DNA of 64,000 nt, taken from NCBI RefSeq assembly GCF_910589175.1, contig NZ_CAJURR010000004.1, forward strand, positions 1 through 64,000, read 5' to 3'. The stretch is from an uncultured Lactobacillus sp. GTDB taxonomy: Bacteria > Bacillota > Bacilli > Lactobacillales > Lactobacillaceae. Every line of letters starts with the position of its first letter. Within the stretch, counting starts at the first letter, position 1. A program made the position numbers and the translations under genes. Positions 28,053 through 36,065 of the stretch are shown piece after piece. Under the pieces are notes generated by a model that was given only the letters and a program-made list of their open reading frames with translations, made no database searches and was not told the origin of the DNA.

Positions 28053-28901
28053 TTATTCACTCAAATAAGTTTTTATTGCTTGTAAATTTTTCTTAGCTTC
28101 TTTTACACCAATTTGGTATACGCGCCTCAATTCTTGGGGATCTTTCTCCATTGTGCCAATTTCTAAAGGATAAGGCGGTCTGATAACTAACATTTTGCCT
28201 TGTACTTCTTTTTTTCTAATGTAATTAAGTACATCATTATAATCTTTTGCTCTTGTCTTTAATTTTTTCAAGACAGCAGGATATTGATGTAAGACTAATT
28301 CTAAAGCTGGATATAGTTTACTTGCTTCTTTTCGATAAGAGAGGGGCTGCGTTAAAATGACAACGTTCTTGTCATAGCCAATTTTTTCAAAAAATTTAAT
28401 TGGAATTGAATCACTAATTCCACCATCCCAATACTTACGACTCCCAATTTCAACTGGCCGCGCAAAAACTGGAATGGATGAAGAGGCGCGAATCCATTGC
28501 AAATCTGCTTCTTTACCTGAAATCAATTTATGATATACTGCTTCACTATTATTAATGTCAGTTGCCACACACCAAAAATCTATGGGATTTTTTTGAAAAG
28601 CAGCGGTATCAAATACATCTAATTCTACTGGTAATTCTCGATAACAAAAGTCAGCTCCATATAAATCACCAGTCTTTAGCCATGATTGCCAACTAGATAA
28701 ACGTGGGTCACTAGCATATTTTACGTTATAGCGCAGAACTCTTCCGATTTGTCTTGACTTATAATTGCATCCAAAAGCAGCTCCAGCTGATACACCTATT
28801 GCACCATCAAAATCAATGCCTGCTTTCATCAGAGTATCGATGACTCCAGCAGTAAACATGCAGCGCATTGCGCCACCTTCTATTACTAATCCTTTTTTCA
28901 T
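28053..28901 (-). CDS. Patatin-like phospholipase
   Basis: 282 residues of the RssA/YjjU-like patatin group. The oxyanion motif GGAMR is at residues 9-13. The nucleophile elbow GVSAGA is at 37-42. The catalytic Asp of the Ser-Asp dyad is in DGGISDSIPI near 170. It predicts acyl hydrolase activity on membrane lipids, with no signal peptide. It is monocistronic; its start lies behind GGAGGTGGCGAAAGT. No terminator is obvious downstream. Confidence 0.88.
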   Translation of the reverse strand: MKKGLVIEGGAMRCMFTAGVIDTLMKAGIDFDGAIGVSAGAAFGCNYKSRQIGRVLRYNVKYASDPRLSSWQSWLKTGDLYGADFCYRELPVELDVFDTAAFQKNPIDFWCVATDINNSEAVYHKLISGKEADLQWIRASSSIPVFARPVEIGSRKYWDGGISDSIPIKFFEKIGYDKNVVILTQPLSYRKEASKLYPALELVLHQYPAVLKKLKTRAKDYNDVLNYIRKKEVQGKMLVIRPPYPLEIGTMEKDPQELRRVYQIGVKEAKKNLQAIKTYLSE

Positions 28902-28942
28902 ACTTTCGCCACCTCCGTATTTTTACTATTTTAGCAAGAAAA

Positions 28943-28966
28943 AACTGCTAGTTTTAACTAGCAGTT
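28943..28966 (-). terminator. Terminator after the P-type ATPase
   Basis: AACTGCTAGTT and AACTAGCAGTT are perfect 11-bp arms with a minimal TT centre. A T-rich stretch follows on the minus strand. Confidence 0.8.
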
Positions 28967-28971
28967 AAAGT

Positions 28972-31804
28972 TTATTTATTTTTTGACTCTTTTCTTAAAA
29001 TCCATTTTCTTAACTCATCAATTAAAATCAGAGGCAACGGAATACATACTAACATAATCCAATCATGTGCATTAAGCGGCTCCGTACCAAAAAATGACTG
29101 AAAGACTGGCACATAAGAAATGCATAGCAGTAAGACAATTTCCATAATGATCCCAATAAAAATCATCGAATTCTTAAAGAAATATTTGTTAAACATTGAC
29201 TGTCTAGCATACCGAATATTTAAGACTGCCGCAATCTGACAAAAAATAATTGCCGCTAAAGTTACAGTAGTTGCTTGGCGATAGTCCCAGCCGCTTGCTG
29301 GCAAATTAGGAAAAATATGACCACGATAAAAGTTCGCAATGAAGAAGGCAGCTGTCGCAATTATCGAAGCAATTAAACCATACCAGAGAAAGGCTTTTGC
29401 CAAGACATCTTTATTAATCAAATGATCCTTTGGTGATCTTGGAGGCCGATCCATAATTCCTTTTTCAGGATCTTCTCGTCCTAAACCTAGAGCTGGAATC
29501 ATGTCAGTACCTAGATCAATAAATAAAATTTCCATTACAGTCAAAGCCAATGGAATTGCCCCACCTGAAAGTAAAAACAAAACAGATGGAACGGCTTCAG
29601 GCATATTTGAGTTCAAAATGTAAATTAAGAACTTACGAATATTGCTGTATACACCGCGTCCTTCTTTAATAGCACCTACAATAGAAGCAAAATTATCATC
29701 AGTCAAAATCATATCGGCTGCTTCTTTTGCAACATCAGTACCCGTTCCACCCATAGCGATACCAATATTTGCTTTCTTTAAAGCAGGTGCGTCATTAACG
29801 CCATCTCCAGTAGCGGCAACGATTTTACCCATTTTTTCATACATCGAAACAACACGGTATTTTTGTTCAGGGGCCATTCTAGCAAAAACAACTTCACCTT
29901 CAAGATAATGTCTTAACTCCTTATCAGGCATCGTCTTTAAAGCATCCCCAGTAATGACTGTCAGTGGCTTATCAGGATCAGTCAAGCCAATTTCACGAGC
30001 AATACTCTTAGCGGTCAAACCATAGTCACCAGTAACCATCGTAACTTTAATTCCAGCCTTGCGGCATTCACGTGCCGCCTTATAAACTTCGGCTCTTGGC
30101 GGATCCATCATAACGGTTAACCCTAAGGAAGGTGAGATCTCTTTCAACTGTATCAATTGTTGCAAGATCTAAATTATCCATTATCTTTTGATCAAGATTA
30201 CGGCCAGCAACTGCTAAGACACGCAAGCCATCTTTAGCATAGCCGTCATTTGCTCTCATAATCTTATCTTTTATTTCCTGGGTAATAGGCTGAATTTTAC
30301 CATCACATAGGTAAGAAGTACATTTATCAACCACACAATTTGGGGCACCCTTAGTATAGGTATTGAAACGGTGTGTACCATCGGAGCTCTGAATTACTGT
30401 CATCATTTTTCTACTTGAATCAAATGGCAATTCTTTAACGCGTGGTGTCTTTTCTACTTCTGCTTCAACATCTATCTTTCCTTTTCTTGCAACAACTTCA
30501 AGGCAAGCTTCAGTTGGATCACCTAAGATTTGGTAGCGCGGATGTTGCTTATCAGGCTTTTGAATTCTTGCATTATCTGCAAAAACACCACCAAGTAATA
30601 CTTCCTTCAAGGTGTCATTATCTTTTGCAAAAATATGCGTTGGTCCTTCTTTAATATGACCCCGCACTGCATAACCTTCACCCGAAACATGATAGCTCTT
30701 CTCTAAAGTCCAAAGTTCTTTTACGGTCATTTCGTTCTTAGTTAAAGTACCTGTTTTATCAGAACAAATGACAGAAGTTGACCCTAGCGTTTCAACACTA
30801 GATAAACGCTTAATCAAGGCATGCTTTTTTGCCATTCTTTGAACTGCTCCAGCCAAGGACAATGTAACAGTTGGCTCTAATCCTTCTGGAATAAAAGCCA
30901 CAATCATCCCTAAAGCAAAAACAAAGGCTTTTACTAAAGGATAATGTACAAAGAAAGTTGCAACTAAGAAGAAAATAATACCAATAGAAATTGCTAGAAT
31001 TGAAATTTGTTTCGTTAAAGTATCAAGTTCTTTTTCAAGTGGACTCTTTTGTTGCTTAACATTTTGTGTCAATTCAGCAATTTTACCAAAGTCAGTATTC
31101 ATTCCTGTCTTAACAACAGCACCTGTAACGTTTCCTTTCATCATGTTTGTACCAGAAAAAATCATGTTATTAAGATCAGCATGATTTTTCTTTTCGACGT
31201 TTTCAATTCGATGTGTATCTTTATGCACTGGATTTACTTCACCAGTTAGGGATGATTGATCTACCTGAGCACTTGTTGCCGCAATCACACGAATATCAGC
31301 TGGGATATCGTCCCCTTCTTCTAGTTTGACTATGTCACCTGGTACTAAGTCTTTAGCCAGAATTTTTTCTTCTTTACCATTTCTCACAACACGAGTATAT
31401 GAAGGTAACATATTCGCTAAAGCTTCGGTTGCCTTATCAGCCTGAAATTCCTGCCAAAAACTAAAAATCCCATTAATAATATTTACAGCCCAAATGGCAA
31501 TTCCTAGTTGTACTAAATTTGCGCAGAAAGCTATTATCCCTGCTACCCAAAGTAAAATCGCCATTAAACTTGTAAAGTTAGCTATAAACTTCTTCCATAG
31601 TGGTTCTTGTTTTGCTTTAGCAAAAACATTTTTTCCATATGTTTGCTGCAAAGTATGTACTTCATCAATAGTTAAACCAGCTTGCTCTGTATTTAATTCT
31701 TTTAATGCATCTTCGACGGATAATTGAGCTACCTTAATTATCTCATCGTCTTCATCATCTTTTTCAGTCAAAGTTATCACTTCTATTCCTTTTTCCAGCT
31801 CCAT
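28972..31804 (-). pseudogene. Cation-transporting P-type ATPase (P2 type) split by a +1 frameshift
   Basis: The two overlapping frames together make one complete P2-type (Ca/Na-pump-like) ATPase of about 943 residues. The first half (31804 to 30125) holds the N-terminal cation ATPase domain, the TGEVNPVHKD actuator loop, PEGLEPTVTLSLAGA and the phosphorylation site CSDKTGTLTKNE. The second half (30126 to 28972) holds MMDPPR, ATGDGVNDAPALKKANIGIAMG and the C-terminal helices. At 30121-30127 the minus strand reads CTT AGG G. In frame this gives Leu-Arg-Val and a stop 14 codons after AGG; a +1 slip on CTT to TTA gives the family sequence FLGLTVMMDPP. It is either a recent disabling insertion, a sequencing error, or a programmed +1 shift. 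ATG 31804 lacks a clear ribosome site; GTG 31780 behind AAAGGA is an alternative. Confidence 0.85.
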
Positions 31805-31851
31805 TTTAGTTCACTTTGAGAAAAGATGCACATAAAGCTGATATATTAAAA

Positions 31852-31875
31852 AAGAGTAGCTACTTTGCTACTCTT
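31852..31875 (-). terminator. Terminator at the end of the bacteriocin island
   Basis: AAGAGTAGC pairs with GCTACTCTT around a 6-nt loop and is followed by TTTTTT on the minus strand. The hairpin includes the TAG stop of the last small membrane gene. Confidence 0.85.
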
Positions 31876-32152
31876 CATTCTTTTCAAGATTCTGTTTTTG
31901 ATATCTATATTCTTCAATAATTCCCTCTAAGAGAATTGCTTCTAGTGTAAGCAATCCGAAAACTCCAGTTTCTGAGGTAGAAAAAATATTTGTACCAATT
32001 TTAATCCAGAGTCCTATACTTCCTATCAAAGCTAAATAAACAACTGGTGAAAACCAGATAAACTTATGAATCTTAACTGAAGTAAAAATATATGCTGCAA
32101 TTACAATTACTGCTAAAGTTGGCATTGCATAATAAAAAGCTTGCATTTTCAT
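31868..32152 (-). CDS. Small membrane protein of the bacteriocin island, 94 aa
   Basis: 94 residues from ATG 32152; GGAAGG and TAGGA sit at the end of the preceding gene, and a second ATG two codons on is also possible. Three hydrophobic helices (about 8-26, 35-52 and 63-80) are followed by a charged tail EEYRYQKQNLEKNEE. Its layout matches the 91-residue protein at 33027-33302: a helical hairpin followed by an acidic cytoplasmic tail ending in Glu/Gln/Asn. Both carry a V-K-[IV]-H-K-[FI] stretch, so they look paralogous. As a downstream member of a quorum-controlled promoter it is a candidate immunity or accessory protein. Confidence 0.65.
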   Translation of the reverse strand: MKMQAFYYAMPTLAVIVIAAYIFTSVKIHKFIWFSPVVYLALIGSIGLWIKIGTNIFSTSETGVFGLLTLEAILLEGIIEEYRYQKQNLEKNEE

Positions 32153-32154
32153 TC

Positions 32155-32469
32155 CTACCTTCCAGGCCAAGTATTGGTAGTATTCCAGCTGTTTAAGCCA
32201 CCAAGCCAGCCTTTACTCATTGAAATTTCTTTAATTTTTTCAAGTAATGCCTCTTCATCTTTTTCTAAATGGAGATGGTTTACTAAACAAATCGTATTCA
32301 CATTTTGATAGGTTGTTCGTGCTTCGTTTACCGCATCTTGAACATTGTTATTCGTCTTATCTAAGGCAATCTCTAATTGTTCTAATAAGTATTCGTTACC
32401 TTTTCGATCATAATGAGTCTTAGCAAGTGAAATGAAATCATTCAATACTTGTGCCAATTCATTTTTCAT
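32155..32469 (-). CDS. Bacteriocin-immunity-like protein, 104 aa
   Basis: 104 residues from ATG 32469, behind GGAGGACAAAAAC. It is soluble and helical (residues 1-85), with a flexible Gly/Asn/Thr/Trp tail. Size, helix pattern and context resemble class II immunity proteins (four-helix bundle, EntA_Immun type), which sit on the inner membrane face and protect the producer's mannose-PTS. It is the first gene behind the LytTR-type promoter at 32522-32589, so it should be induced together with the bacteriocin. It has no adjacent bacteriocin of its own, so it may protect against a rival's peptide. Confidence 0.6.
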   Translation of the reverse strand: MKNELAQVLNDFISLAKTHYDRKGNEYLLEQLEIALDKTNNNVQDAVNEARTTYQNVNTICLVNHLHLEKDEEALLEKIKEISMSKGWLGGLNSWNTTNTWPGR

Positions 32470-32521
32470 GTTTTTGTCCTCCAAAGGATTATATTGTTTA
32501 AATATTATCATTCATTTATTA

Positions 32522-32589
32522 ATTTTACTATAATTTTTTAATAAAAATGATAATTTAACAGATTTAGCCCTTTTTACAACCAATTTGGT
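32522..32589 (-). promoter_or_regulatory. LytTR-type regulated promoter (site 1)
   Basis: Reading the minus strand, TTGGTT (32583-32578) is followed exactly 21 bp later by TCTGTT (32562-32557), then about 30 bp later by TAAAAT (32527-32522) as the -10. The layout equals those at 33328-33395, 40540-40608 and 47730-47798. It drives the two genes at 32469 and 32152. Confidence 0.65.
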
Positions 32590-32591
32590 TC

Positions 32592-32822
32592 TTACTTTTT
32601 GCTTTTTAATCTTTGTTGGAGTTTATCTTTACCATAATAGTAAGTGATTGAAAAAATACTCATGCTCGCAATTAGAACTACAAGACTTGCTGTAATACTA
32701 GTACTATTAGTCAAAGATAAAAATAGTTTATTAATCAAATATGCAAAGATCACACTGAGAATAATTACGATCCATTCCTCAGTATGGGCATCTTTCTTCT
32801 TGCTAGCTTCAATAAATTTCAT
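32592..32822 (-). CDS. Small membrane protein, 76 aa
   Basis: 76 residues. A charged N-terminus (KFIEASKKKDAHTEE) is followed by two helices (about 17-33 and 41-60) and a basic tail YYYGKDKLQQRLKSKK. The ATG overlaps the end of the preceding 72-aa gene by 14 bp and uses its AAAGG as ribosome site. I recognise no family. It is part of the three-gene unit behind promoter 33328-33395. Small basic two-helix proteins in class II bacteriocin operons are often immunity or accessory factors; here that is inference. Confidence 0.6.
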   Translation of the reverse strand: MKFIEASKKKDAHTEEWIVIILSVIFAYLINKLFLSLTNSTSITASLVVLIASMSIFSITYYYGKDKLQQRLKSKK

Positions 32823-33027
32823 CTGTACCTTTCCTTTTATGCTCCTTCCGCATTTGCATTCTTTTTAATAATTTAAACATTAAGTAAGCAAAAATCGCTC
32901 CCCACAGAATATTTCCCAGAATTATCCAAAGAGTTAGTTGACTACCAACCAATATATCTCCTAGAGTTTGAAGTAAACAAAAAGCAACTCCCGCAAAGAT
33001 GCATCTAAACGTTAATGACTTTCCCAT
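32809..33027 (-). CDS. Small membrane protein, 72 aa
   Basis: 72 residues with two hydrophobic helices (about 6-26 and 31-52) and a strongly basic C-terminal tail KRMQMRKEHKRKG. The ATG overlaps the stop of the upstream gene as TAATG with GAGG 5 nt before, so translation is coupled. No family is recognised. The compact overlap with both neighbours shows that three tiny membrane proteins are made from one message. Confidence 0.6.
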   Translation of the reverse strand: MGKSLTFRCIFAGVAFCLLQTLGDILVGSQLTLWIILGNILWGAIFAYLMFKLLKRMQMRKEHKRKGTDEIY

Positions 33028-33302
33028 TAGTTCTGTTCCTCAGACTTATTCTTTATTTGTATTTGATACTCATCGTACAAATCTTTAAAAACAACGATGC
33101 TCATAAAAACACAAGCAATTGCTGAACTCCAAGAAAATGCATTTAAATCTTTTAAGGCAAAAATAACCATGGTCACTATTCCAAGCACTAAGATATTTGA
33201 GGCGTCAGATGTTCTGACTATCTTATGCACTTTTAATGAAACAGCAATATTACCTAAAGCAATTATTAAAAGTAAAATAATTGGCATATATCCTATGACC
33301 AT
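33027..33302 (-). CDS. Small membrane protein, 91 aa
   Basis: 91 residues from ATG 33302, behind GGAAAGGATGATAAAA; an ATG three codons earlier overlaps that ribosome site. Three helices (about 3-19, 31-46 and 52-70) come before an acidic, Gln/Lys/Asn-rich tail ending SEEQN. It is first in the unit driven by the LytTR-type promoter. It resembles the 94-aa protein at 31868-32152 in layout (tail, length, VKVHKIV versus VKIHKFI), so the two may be duplicates. A candidate self-protection protein. Confidence 0.62.
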   Translation of the reverse strand: MVIGYMPIILLLIIALGNIAVSLKVHKIVRTSDASNILVLGIVTMVIFALKDLNAFSWSSAIACVFMSIVVFKDLYDEYQIQIKNKSEEQN

Positions 33303-33327
33303 TTTTATCATCCTTTCCTTGTTTATA

Positions 33328-33395
33328 ATTCTATCATTCAAAAACTCACTAAAGATAAAAAAGACCAAATCAGTCTTTTTTATGACCAATTTGGT
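33328..33395 (-). promoter_or_regulatory. LytTR-type regulated promoter (site 2)
   Basis: On the minus strand TTGGTC (33389-33384) is repeated exactly 21 bp on as TTGGTC (33368-33363). TAGAAT (33333-33328) is the -10, about 30 bp after. The outer bases also make ACCAAAT/ATTTGGT inverted pairs. It lies in the 95-bp gap after the CPBP gene and serves the 33302-32592 unit. Confidence 0.7.
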
Positions 33396-33397
33396 AC

Positions 33398-34630
33398 TTA
33401 ATTTTCGTGCATTATTAATCTCTCAATATTATTTTCAACACATTTTCTTCTTTTTCCCGTTATTAAAATTACGCTAACAAGTATAAATAATCCCGAAGTT
33501 ATTATAACGTGAGCTAAAGCTGGTGAATTAAAGATAGTTAAAATGCCGCTCCCTACAAAGCTAAGTGGAGTAAGCGAAAACACAACTAAATCAAATAAGA
33601 AGTGAAATAGAACATTGAGCCAGATCTGCCCTGAGTATAGAAATAAGCTTCCTAAAAAGATACCTAATCCAACTGCTCCTAGCGATTGAATAATTACATC
33701 GGTTAAATTTCTGTCTGGTGATAGCAGCTGATTAAAATGAAGTAATCCAAACAGTAAGCTACTAATTAGAATCGTCAAAGATATCTTATGTTTATTATTT
33801 TTAAGCATTACTAAAAGAATAACAATTGTAAGATATCGCCAAACTTCCTCGGTAATACCAGCATCCGCAGCATTTAAGAATACTTCTAGTGAACTACCAA
33901 AATACTGTGATTCTGCTGGATTCAACCATTCAAAATTCCATTTCCAAATCAATTCTCCAATTGATTTAGGATTGGTTGTTAAAAAGGCATTGAAGAAAAC
34001 CATATAGAAGCCAAAAAGTAGAATGGGAATAAATACTTTCCACTGAAATTGATTGTTTAGTTTTAAGCCCAGGTAAAAATGATAGCCCCATCCCTTTAAA
34101 ACAAGATAGGCAAATAATACTAAAAATATAGAGAAGATAATTTGACTACGGTTAACATTATCTAAAATCTTATTAGAATCGACCTTATAATTAGTTAATA
34201 CAAAAATTTCGCAAATAATTTGGATAGAAAGTATTCGTCCTAAATTAGATTGAATATTTTCATAATCTACTTTTACTACCGGAATAAAAATAAATAATGG
34301 CGCAATTACATATAATAAATCAAAGAAAAAACTAGAATTAAGATAATCTCCAAGAGCCACACAGACAAAATTAAAAAGATAAATAAAACTAAATGGCAAA
34401 AAGATTATGTCAACTAATTTTGAAATATTAGCTAAGATTGGTCCTCTTGATCTTAAAATAAATAGAATAGCTGCTATTACCAATCCACTTAAAATAAAAA
34501 CCGGATTCCAAATATTCCAGTTTTTAAAGATATTTTTACCTTCATAATATATACACCATATGGCAAAGAAGATATTAATGATTAATTGAAAAAGAAGTAG
34601 CTTTTTTATTTTTTGCTGTGTATTATCCAT
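33398..34630 (-). CDS. CPBP-family intramembrane metalloprotease-like protein
   Basis: 410 residues from ATG 34630, behind GGGGGGAG. It has about ten membrane helices. The CPBP (Abi, CAAX protease/bacteriocin-processing) core lies in the C-terminal third. Motif 1 is TEEVWRYL near residue 263, then FGLLHFNQ near 298 and FHFLFDLVVF near 353, supplying the Glu-Glu, His and His/Asp residues of the metal site. Motif 1 has EExxR where many members have EExxxR. In bacteriocin loci such proteins give self-immunity. It follows the lactococcin-like peptide and its presumed immunity gene, so this is the probable role. Confidence 0.85.
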   Translation of the reverse strand: MDNTQQKIKKLLLFQLIINIFFAIWCIYYEGKNIFKNWNIWNPVFILSGLVIAAILFILRSRGPILANISKLVDIIFLPFSFIYLFNFVCVALGDYLNSSFFFDLLYVIAPLFIFIPVVKVDYENIQSNLGRILSIQIICEIFVLTNYKVDSNKILDNVNRSQIIFSIFLVLFAYLVLKGWGYHFYLGLKLNNQFQWKVFIPILLFGFYMVFFNAFLTTNPKSIGELIWKWNFEWLNPAESQYFGSSLEVFLNAADAGITEEVWRYLTIVILLVMLKNNKHKISLTILISSLLFGLLHFNQLLSPDRNLTDVIIQSLGAVGLGIFLGSLFLYSGQIWLNVLFHFLFDLVVFSLTPLSFVGSGILTIFNSPALAHVIITSGLFILVSVILITGKRRKCVENNIERLIMHEN

Positions 34631-34714
34631 CTTTATCTCCCCCCTATAGGCCTGTAGAGTACTCCTTAGCACTCCTTAATTTTGTTATTTATTTAAATTA
34701 ATAAAAGTATTTTT

Positions 34715-35005
34715 CTAAAAATTAGTCAGTGACAAAGTTTCTCCAGCACCAGCCCATTTATCAGGATCTTTATCTAATAAAAGCTGTAACTTTGTCAGAG
34801 TTTCTGGTAGTTTAAATCCATGCGCTACAGAATACATATTAATATCTTGCTTTAGATTAAAAATTACTCTTTTCACGTTTGTTTTCTTATCTAATTTTTC
34901 AAGAGCTCCTTCTATTAGCTCCTGAGCTTTTAAATCAGTTACTACATCCGATTGGTTCTTTGCTTTTATAAGTATTTCTTTAAGACTAGAGTCATTTATT
35001 TTCAT
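34715..35005 (-). CDS. Candidate immunity protein for the adjacent bacteriocin, 96 aa
   Basis: 96 residues from ATG 35005, behind GATGAGG; the ATG at 35017 lies inside that ribosome site. It is soluble, helical and charged, with no membrane segment (QELIEGALEKLDKK; LPETLTKLQLLLDKDP). Size, fold prediction and position directly after the bacteriocin gene match LciA/EntA-type immunity proteins, which bind the mannose-PTS IICD complex occupied by bacteriocin. Expression would be attenuated by the hairpin at 35054-35095 between the two genes. Confidence 0.7.
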   Translation of the reverse strand: MKINDSSLKEILIKAKNQSDVVTDLKAQELIEGALEKLDKKTNVKRVIFNLKQDINMYSVAHGFKLPETLTKLQLLLDKDPDKWAGAGETLSLTNF

Positions 35006-35053
35006 AATTTTCCTCATCTCTTATAATTATTACTGTAGTTTACTAAAAAATTT

Positions 35054-35095
35054 TACATAAATACTCCATGATAACTATCATGGAGTATTTATGTA
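35054..35095 (-). terminator. Perfect hairpin between bacteriocin and immunity genes
   Basis: TACATAAATACTCCATGA pairs perfectly with its complement ending at 35095, with a loop of only a few bases. On the minus RNA it is followed by AAAATTTTTT. It is probably a leaky terminator that makes bacteriocin message more abundant than immunity message. Confidence 0.7.
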
Positions 35096-35117
35096 GCTAT
35101 TACTTAAAAATGAAAAA

Positions 35118-35312
35118 CTATCTTGCTCCCCAAGGACCATGTTGAAGCCAACCGTTTACAATAACTCTACCACACGTTCTAGCAATAGCTGCATTATCAG
35201 CCCAACATTTATGGGTCTTAGAGTTACAAATTTGCCAAGGGGTTGCATGATAAATTTTACCACCCTTAGTTTCCATCAAATCTTCTGGTGTTAATTGTTG
35301 AAATTTACTCAT
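35118..35312 (-). CDS. Class II bacteriocin precursor with double-glycine leader, lactococcin A-like
   Basis: 64 residues behind AAGGAG. The leader MSKFQQLTPEDLMETKGG (1-18) fits the hydrophobic-spaced double-glycine consensus cleaved by C39 exporters. The 46-residue mature peptide is Trp-rich and cationic. Its cysteines are at mature positions 11, 18 and 29. The segment VIVNGWLQHGPWG resembles the conserved NTIVNGWMGG tail of lactococcin A, and SKTHKCW recalls the THK motif there. It would kill by targeting the mannose PTS if the analogy holds. The odd cysteine number leaves one free thiol. The gene lies 150 bp downstream of the exporter genes with a possible own promoter. Confidence 0.82.
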   Translation of the reverse strand: MSKFQQLTPEDLMETKGGKIYHATPWQICNSKTHKCWADNAAIARTCGRVIVNGWLQHGPWGAR

Positions 35313-35396
35313 AATATATAATTCTCCTTAAATTATAATATAAACTTTGGATTAGCTTTTTGCTAACCTTCAATATCTATAATATTAAATAGCTAT

Positions 35397-35459
35397 AATG
35401 TAATGTTAAAATGGATTAAACTTGTAGGCTTTAATACTAATTTTGCATTTTCTGACCAA
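35397..35459 (-). promoter_or_regulatory. Possible degenerate LytTR-type promoter of the bacteriocin gene
   Basis: On the minus strand TTGGTC (35459-35454) matches the first repeat of the island's promoters. The best second copy is TTAGTA at 19 rather than 21 bp, and a TACATT box lies where the -10 is expected. It fits less well than the other sites. Confidence 0.35.
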
Positions 35460-35461
35460 AT

Positions 35462-36055
35462 TCATCTCTTATTCAATACCTTATCTAAAAAGTATTCAAA
35501 ATAAGTGCTACTACCCGTGACAATTGTCGCATTTCCCTGCATCCCATACTTAACATTCTCATCATTAATTTTCGCAGTTGAAATGATCTCATAGCCACTC
35601 TGCTTATTTACATTTACTGGATAAACGCCAATTTCCTTCACCCTACCAGTTAATCTATTGGTCAAGCCATCTCCTGTTGAGACAGAAAAGTTTATCTTCT
35701 GTCCCTTTTTAATAGTCGAAACCTTATTACTTGGCACATAAGTGATTATCTTCACCTTTTTCTTGGCTGCTATCATGGGCATCAAATTTACTGCATCATC
35801 TTGATCAATATGAGCTACCCATTTTTGCCCATGTTTTGTGACAATTTGGCCTTCATCATAATTAGCAGCTTTTTGTTTAATCACAGTCACTGGCTCAATA
35901 ACTCCGACTGAAGAAACTGTACTCTGTCTAATTGCAAAAAAAGAACCAATAAACATCAGGAAGACAAGAAGAGCAGCTGGAACAATAATCATTGTCGAAA
36001 AATTTTTAAATTTATAGGAATAGAATTCTGTACTTTCATAGTCTTTTGCGTCCAT
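35462..36055 (-). CDS. Bacteriocin export accessory protein (short HlyD/LafX type)
   Basis: 197 residues. A cytosolic N-terminus and one membrane anchor (about residues 22-44) come before an extracytoplasmic beta-rich domain. [22 protein letters not shown] near 108 is the membrane-fusion-protein lipoyl-like region. It is much shorter than full LcnD/MesE proteins (about 460), as in the lactacin F accessory protein LafX. It is paired with the ABC exporter upstream (10-bp gap). Its role is to assist secretion of double-glycine peptides. Confidence 0.82.
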   Translation of the reverse strand: MDAKDYESTEFYSYKFKNFSTMIIVPAALLVFLMFIGSFFAIRQSTVSSVGVIEPVTVIKQKAANYDEGQIVTKHGQKWVAHIDQDDAVNLMPMIAAKKKVKIITYVPSNKVSTIKKGQKINFSVSTGDGLTNRLTGRVKEIGVYPVNVNKQSGYEIISTAKINDENVKYGMQGNATIVTGSSTYFEYFLDKVLNKR

Positions 36056-36065
36056 TTATCCTCAC

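Noticed and set aside
28765..28968. Plus-strand 67-codon frame opposite the patatin gene
   Set aside because: Antisense shadow; no ribosome site and composition driven by the real gene.
33363..33395. ACCAAAT/ATTTGGT inverted repeats read as terminator hairpins
   Set aside because: The same bases recur upstream of four genes with fixed 21-bp phasing and a -10 at a fixed distance, which fits promoters better than termination.
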